Positions 13,889 through 16,954 of a DNA stretch of 16,954 nt are shown here, piece by piece. Source of the DNA: Bacillota bacterium (GTDB taxonomy: Bacteria; Bacillota; Sulfobacillia; RBS10-35; JAJYVN01). A model generated the notes under the pieces. That model was not told the DNA's origin. It saw only the letters and a list, made by a program, of their open reading frames with translations, and made no database searches. The DNA is taken from assembly GCA_021791995.1 (NCBI GenBank), contig JAJYVN010000029.1, forward strand, positions 1-16,954, in the 5' to 3' direction. The position numbers and the translations under genes are program-made. Each line of letters starts with the position of its first letter. Positions within the stretch are counted from its first letter, which is position 1.

Positions 13889-14955
13889 AGGTGGTCATTG
13901 GCGCACCAGTGCATCAACGGGGTTGGGTTCTCCCCGTGTATCTTCGCCATCTCCGCGAGATGGCCATCCCCGCCGGGGTTGAGATTGCCTATTGTTTCAT
14001 TCTGAACAACTCGACCGACGCATCGGAGGCGATCCTCGATCGATTTCGATCCCAAGTGCCCAACCCTGTCCGGGTGATCCACATGGACCGCAATACACTC
14101 CCAGCTGATGCCCGGGAAGTTGCGATCCGGGATCGCATTTACGGGTGGTTGGCAGAGCTTCGGAACCGTCTCTTCGACGAAGCGTTGGTGATGGATGCGG
14201 ACTTTCTGTTTTCGGTGGACTGCGACAACCTGGTTCCACCGCACGCGCTGACCACCCTTTTGGCCGACCAACGCCGAGCGGTCGCGGCCGTTGTTGACAA
14301 TCTGCCATTTTTGTTTTATCCCGAGCCCTATCGGTATTACAACGCGATGAACCGTGATCCGGAGCGCGTCAGTCCGAGCGGTGAGCCGGTGTGGTGGCAT
14401 GTCAAGGATCTGCCGGCGAACGGACTAGTTGAGGTGGACATGAGCGGCGCGGTGGGGCTGATCGCGCGGGAGGTGCTCCAGCGTTGCCGCTATGGGTATA
14501 GCCAGTTTGGGGAAGACTGCGCTTTGGCCAACCAGATGCTCGCACAGGGTTGGCGCTGGGCGCTCGATACCCGCGTGCGGACACGCCATATCATGCGGGC
14601 GGAACAGCTGGTGAGGGACGACGGGGTGCCACCGCACGACCCGGGCCACATCTATCACCTTTTGACGCCGACCCAGGACGGGGAGTTCTCTGAAGTGGAG
14701 ATCTCCCCGGCTCTGGTGCAGCGCGTGTTGGATGAGGCGTGGCGGGACGCGTTTGTCAAAGCAGCGGTCCACTACTATCCGCTCTTGCGGGGAATGGACG
14801 TCAAGGACTTCCATTTCGATAAGGAGCGTCGCGTCGTGGTGTTGCGTGGCCCCTTTCACCGTCCGGCTGGGGTTAGCTTGCAAGAGCCCTCCGAGCACCG
14901 CCAACGCTCGCGGGGTGATGAGCGGCGCTCCACGGCCACCCGCCGGTCGCGGTAA
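13885..14955 (+). CDS. GT2-like glycosyltransferase
   Basis: A GT-A type enzyme of about 356 residues. It begins VKVVIGAPVHQRGWVLPVYL, a start shared by a set of Firmicute GT2-like proteins. It then shows IAYCFILNNSTDASEAIL and FSVDCDNLVPP, where Asp-Cys-Asp fits the metal-binding DXD motif. Later, EVDMSGAVGLIAREVL and QFGEDCALANQML resemble the acceptor-site ED motif. GTG 13885 follows GAGGAGG at ten bases and overlaps the previous stop, implying coupling. The frame could start at TTG 13876. The last 25 or so residues (from SLQEPSEHRQRSRG) are Arg/Ser-rich and look disordered. Substrate is unknown; with its partner it would build a short glycan, plausibly on the Ser/Thr-rich flagellin. Confidence 0.8.
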   Translation: MKVVIGAPVHQRGWVLPVYLRHLREMAIPAGVEIAYCFILNNSTDASEAILDRFRSQVPNPVRVIHMDRNTLPADAREVAIRDRIYGWLAELRNRLFDEALVMDADFLFSVDCDNLVPPHALTTLLADQRRAVAAVVDNLPFLFYPEPYRYYNAMNRDPERVSPSGEPVWWHVKDLPANGLVEVDMSGAVGLIAREVLQRCRYGYSQFGEDCALANQMLAQGWRWALDTRVRTRHIMRAEQLVRDDGVPPHDPGHIYHLLTPTQDGEFSEVEISPALVQRVLDEAWRDAFVKAAVHYYPLLRGMDVKDFHFDKERRVVVLRGPFHRPAGVSLQEPSEHRQRSRGDERRSTATRRSR

Positions 14956-15204
14956 TCCCGCGGCAGCGGACGCGCACGGATTGCCAGGGTCCCACGGATC
15001 ACGGTGGGTGATGCATGATGCGCGTTTGGCAGCGCGAACGCCCTTGTGGAGCACCGCTCCGCGCTGCTATAGGGTCCTGGTTTGAGGCTCGATGGTTCCG
15101 ACCCAGAGCCGTCACGCTATCATCTGTGTGCTCCCACACTGGAAGATGATCCAGTGCTTTTTGGAACAAACCGTACAATCCACGAGTGGTTCGCCTCCAA
15201 GGCA
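14956..15204. other. Intergenic gap without a convincing gene
   Basis: This 249-base stretch separates the GT2 stop from the convergent Mur ligase stop. Short frames exist on both strands (for example ATG 15018 to about 15151, and an open frame from TTG 15082), but none has a clear Shine-Dalgarno or family likeness. A small stem GGAGC-ACC-GCTCC occurs near 15048-15060. There is no T-rich terminator. Confidence 0.4.
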
Positions 15205-16704
15205 TCAGCCAAAGGACGGTGGCGGGTGGCGGGCGGGTGGCTCTGCCCCCCAAAGCCTGTGGGCGATCGCCTCCCCGTCGTCCATGCCGAAGGTGCCAAG
15301 CAGTACCAGGACACCGCCGGGATGCAGGCGGCGAACGGCGGCGGTGATCGCATCCTCGAGTTCGTCCATCACGGTGACGGCTAGGCCGCCGTGGGCGGCG
15401 GCCTCTACGAAGGCATCCCGCTCGTCGGGACGAACGCGGCAGTCAACCGGGAATCGGGCCACGGCCGACTTGCTGAGTGAGACAAGGAGCGGGGCGAAGC
15501 GGAGGCGTGGCTGCCAGGCGGCCAGAGACCGCGCCATGTCGGCGTTCACCTCCGGTCCCCGGTTGCCGCGCAGGGCGGCCACCACGACAATGGGGGATAC
15601 GTCCATGTCCGCTAGCGTCTGCATCACCGCCGCGACACTGGAATCGTTCATGGCGATGTCGTCGACGAGGAGGTAGGGACCGATCCTTGCTAGGTGGAAA
15701 CGCCGAGCGGGCGGGCGGAACGCGGCGAGCGCAGCGAGGGCAGTGGAGACGTGGACGCCGAGATCCGTCGTCAGGGTCAGGGCAGCGAGGGCATTCTCCA
15801 GATTGTGACGTCCCGGAACGGGGAGCGATAGGGTACGGAATGCCCCCTGACCCGGGATACGGACAAGGCAGCTCGAATGGGTAGCCTCGAACCGGGGTTG
15901 GCTGGCGCGGATCTCGGCATCGGGGGAGAATCCGTACGATACGGTACGTGCGGGCAACCCTGTCGCCGCCAGGCGTGCCCCGTGGTCGTCGATGTTGTAG
16001 ACGAGGAGTGCAGAGGCGGGGAGCTGTTGCAGAAAGTGTCGCTTCGCCGCGAGGTATGCCGTATAGCTACCGTGATAATCAATGTGGTCTCGTGTGACGC
16101 ACGTGACGGCACCTGCTCGCCAGTGGAGTCCGTCGATTCGGCCCTGGGCGGCGGCGTGGGAGGAGACCTCCATGCAGGCGTGGTGCATGCCCGAGTCCGC
16201 CACCTCGCGCAGGAAGTGCTGAAGATCATGGGGCATCGCGGTGGTGAGGGCCGGCCGGAATCGTCGCGCACCGGTCCACACCTCGTTGGAACTCCAATAG
16301 CCACACGGCAGGCCCCCGGTGGTGAGGATCTGGCTCGTCATGTATGTGAGGGTTGTTTTCCCATTGGTTCCGGTGATTCCGATTACCGCGATGTGGGCGC
16401 TGGGGTCGCCATAGAAGGTGGCAGCGATGCGACAGAGCGCCCCGTGCGGATCCGGCACCAGAAGATACGGTACGCCAGGGGGAGGACGGTGGCCGAGACG
16501 CAAGACAACGGCGCTTGCCCCTCGTCGGACGGCTTCCGCGAGAAAGGCCGCTCCGTCTGTGGTGGCTCCAGGGAGCGCGACGAAGAGGTCGCCGGGTGAA
16601 AGGCGGCGCGAATCGGTGGCGATTCCCCGCACAATGGTTCCGTCCCACGGGCCCCCACGAACACCGCACACCCCGGATAGCACAGCGTCGATCGTCACGG
16701 GCAT
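15205..16704 (-). CDS. MurE-like Mur ligase family protein, divergent C-terminal domain
   Basis: Mur ligases join amino acids or related groups to a UDP-MurNAc-type substrate with ATP. The N-terminal domain carries IATDSRRLSPGDLFVALPG (MurE/MurF substrate pocket). The central domain has the ATP loop TGTNGKTT (111-118), MEVSSHAAAQGRIDG, RDHIDYHGSYTAYLAAK with the Lys221 position that is carbamylated in MurE, and PGRHNLENALAAL. The C-terminal domain departs from MurE: VDYAHTPD is replaced by VDDIAMND (347-354), and the DNPR motif that binds meso-diaminopimelate is not visible. Length is 499 residues, normal for MurE. ATG 16704 has GAGGGGGG six bases upstream, and that site falls inside the end of the neighbouring insertion element. 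No other cell-wall genes are nearby. It may be a MurE paralogue with another substrate. Confidence 0.75.
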   Translation of the reverse strand: MPVTIDAVLSGVCGVRGGPWDGTIVRGIATDSRRLSPGDLFVALPGATTDGAAFLAEAVRRGASAVVLRLGHRPPPGVPYLLVPDPHGALCRIAATFYGDPSAHIAVIGITGTNGKTTLTYMTSQILTTGGLPCGYWSSNEVWTGARRFRPALTTAMPHDLQHFLREVADSGMHHACMEVSSHAAAQGRIDGLHWRAGAVTCVTRDHIDYHGSYTAYLAAKRHFLQQLPASALLVYNIDDHGARLAATGLPARTVSYGFSPDAEIRASQPRFEATHSSCLVRIPGQGAFRTLSLPVPGRHNLENALAALTLTTDLGVHVSTALAALAAFRPPARRFHLARIGPYLLVDDIAMNDSSVAAVMQTLADMDVSPIVVVAALRGNRGPEVNADMARSLAAWQPRLRFAPLLVSLSKSAVARFPVDCRVRPDERDAFVEAAAHGGLAVTVMDELEDAITAAVRRLHPGGVLVLLGTFGMDDGEAIAHRLWGAEPPARHPPPSFG

Positions 16705-16705
16705 A

Positions 16706-16954
16706 CGGTTCCCCCCTCAAGGGCTTGTAGCGTCAGGGTATGCCCTGGGGTGGTCCTACCGTGACTAGTACTACCGTTCCCGTTCTTATAGTCTTTTGTT
16801 TCCGGCTACTGCCGGTTTCCTATTGGAACGTTCCTGCTTCGCGGCAGCCGGTTTCACCAGGCCGTTCTCCTGGCCAGAGCCTTCTGCTCCACAGGCGTTT
16901 AACGTCTCCAGGGAACTCCCGGCGACAAGCGACGCAAGGTTTCGCGCCGCGTTC
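16706..16954 (-). mobile_element. Right-end part of an IS200/IS605-type (TnpB) element
   Basis: The 3' end of a tnpB gene (see 16786-16954) is followed by about 80 bases rich in small hairpins: AGGG-CATA-CCCT (about 16734-16745) and CCCTTGAGGGGGG (16711-16723). GCTACAAGCCC followed by a G-rich stem resembles right ends of IS1341-like elements. The exact boundary is uncertain; I place it at 16706-16711. The left end lies outside the window. A guide (omega/reRNA) RNA would be encoded here, overlapping the tnpB 3' end, including CCGGC-TACT-GCCGG at 16802-16815. Confidence 0.6.
16786..16954 (-). CDS. tnpB: TnpB (IS605 OrfB-type RNA-guided nuclease), C-terminal end, partial
   Basis: The minus-strand frame enters at the window edge and ends at TAA 16786-16788, giving 55 residues. 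It begins NAARNLASLVAG, which is the stretch just after the last RuvC aspartate (D-x-NAARN) of TnpB. It continues ETLNACGAEGSG, then GLVKPAAAKQE, a C-terminal pattern seen in many IS1341-like TnpB proteins. TnpB cuts DNA guided by an RNA from the element's right end and helps retain the transposon. Integrity of the nuclease cannot be judged because the zinc finger and most of RuvC are outside the window. Confidence 0.85.
   Translation of the reverse strand, partial: NAARNLASLVAGSSLETLNACGAEGSGQENGLVKPAAAKQERSNRKPAVAGNKRL

Noticed and set aside
15018..15204. Small plus-strand open frames after the GT2 gene
   Set aside because: Several frames look mildly protein-like, but none has a good start signal or recognisable motif, and they contradict each other.
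1..16954. CRISPR array, tRNA or rRNA genes
   Set aside because: I saw no regularly spaced repeats, tRNA cloverleaf landmarks or rRNA-like sequence on either strand.

Overview
The window reads as chromosome of a GC-rich, endospore-forming, flagellated member of the Firmicutes. The evidence is a probable alpha/beta-type small acid-soluble spore protein at the left edge, the Bacillota-type gene run yicC-remA-rpoZ-coaBC-priA, and a flagellin-fliS-fliD block with csrA. The secreted flagellar proteins are almost free of lysine and arginine (one Lys and one Arg in 486 residues of FliD; about seven basic residues in 545 of flagellin). This suggests, but does not prove, an acidic habitat such as that of Sulfobacillus or Alicyclobacillus relatives. 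I cannot name the species.

Layout. (1) 1-5179, plus strand: end of the SASP gene, then a tightly packed housekeeping operon yicC, remA, rpoZ, coaBC, priA. Guanylate kinase (gmk), usually between remA and rpoZ, is absent, and def/fmt do not follow priA. (2) 5304-6350, plus: an extended-SDR (epimerase-like) protein lacking the catalytic tyrosine. (3) 6394-about 7979, minus: an unrecognised protein gene whose N-terminal part lies in other reading frames (frameshifted or decayed). (4) 7978-8190, plus: csrA, convergent with the flagellar operon and sharing a hairpin with its end. (5) 12604 down to 8179, minus: flagellin, fliS, fliD, a GNAT-family acetyltransferase, and a small FliT-like protein. 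(6) 12884-14955, plus, divergent from flagellin: two overlapping glycosyltransferase genes (GT4-like and GT2-like). (7) 16704 down to 15205, minus: a divergent MurE-like Mur ligase. (8) 16954 down to about 16706, minus: the 3' end of an IS200/IS605-type tnpB and its right end, which abuts the ribosome binding site of the Mur ligase.

How it fits together. Flagellin has a clear SigD (sigma-28) type promoter (TAAA-N15-CACGATAA). The divergent glycosyltransferase pair has a weaker promoter of the same type, and both carry the 10-mer ACGATAACAA. Filament protein, its chaperone and cap, an acetyltransferase and two glycosyltransferases therefore look like one co-regulated module, possibly for flagellin glycosylation. 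CsrA is encoded here without FliW in view, and the flagellin leader carries hairpins and GGA motifs, so translational control by CsrA is plausible. The main candidates for something undescribed are the flagellin-glycosylation module, the degenerate SDR and GNAT enzymes, the odd Mur ligase, and the TnpB element whose guide sequence would come from the start of that ligase gene.
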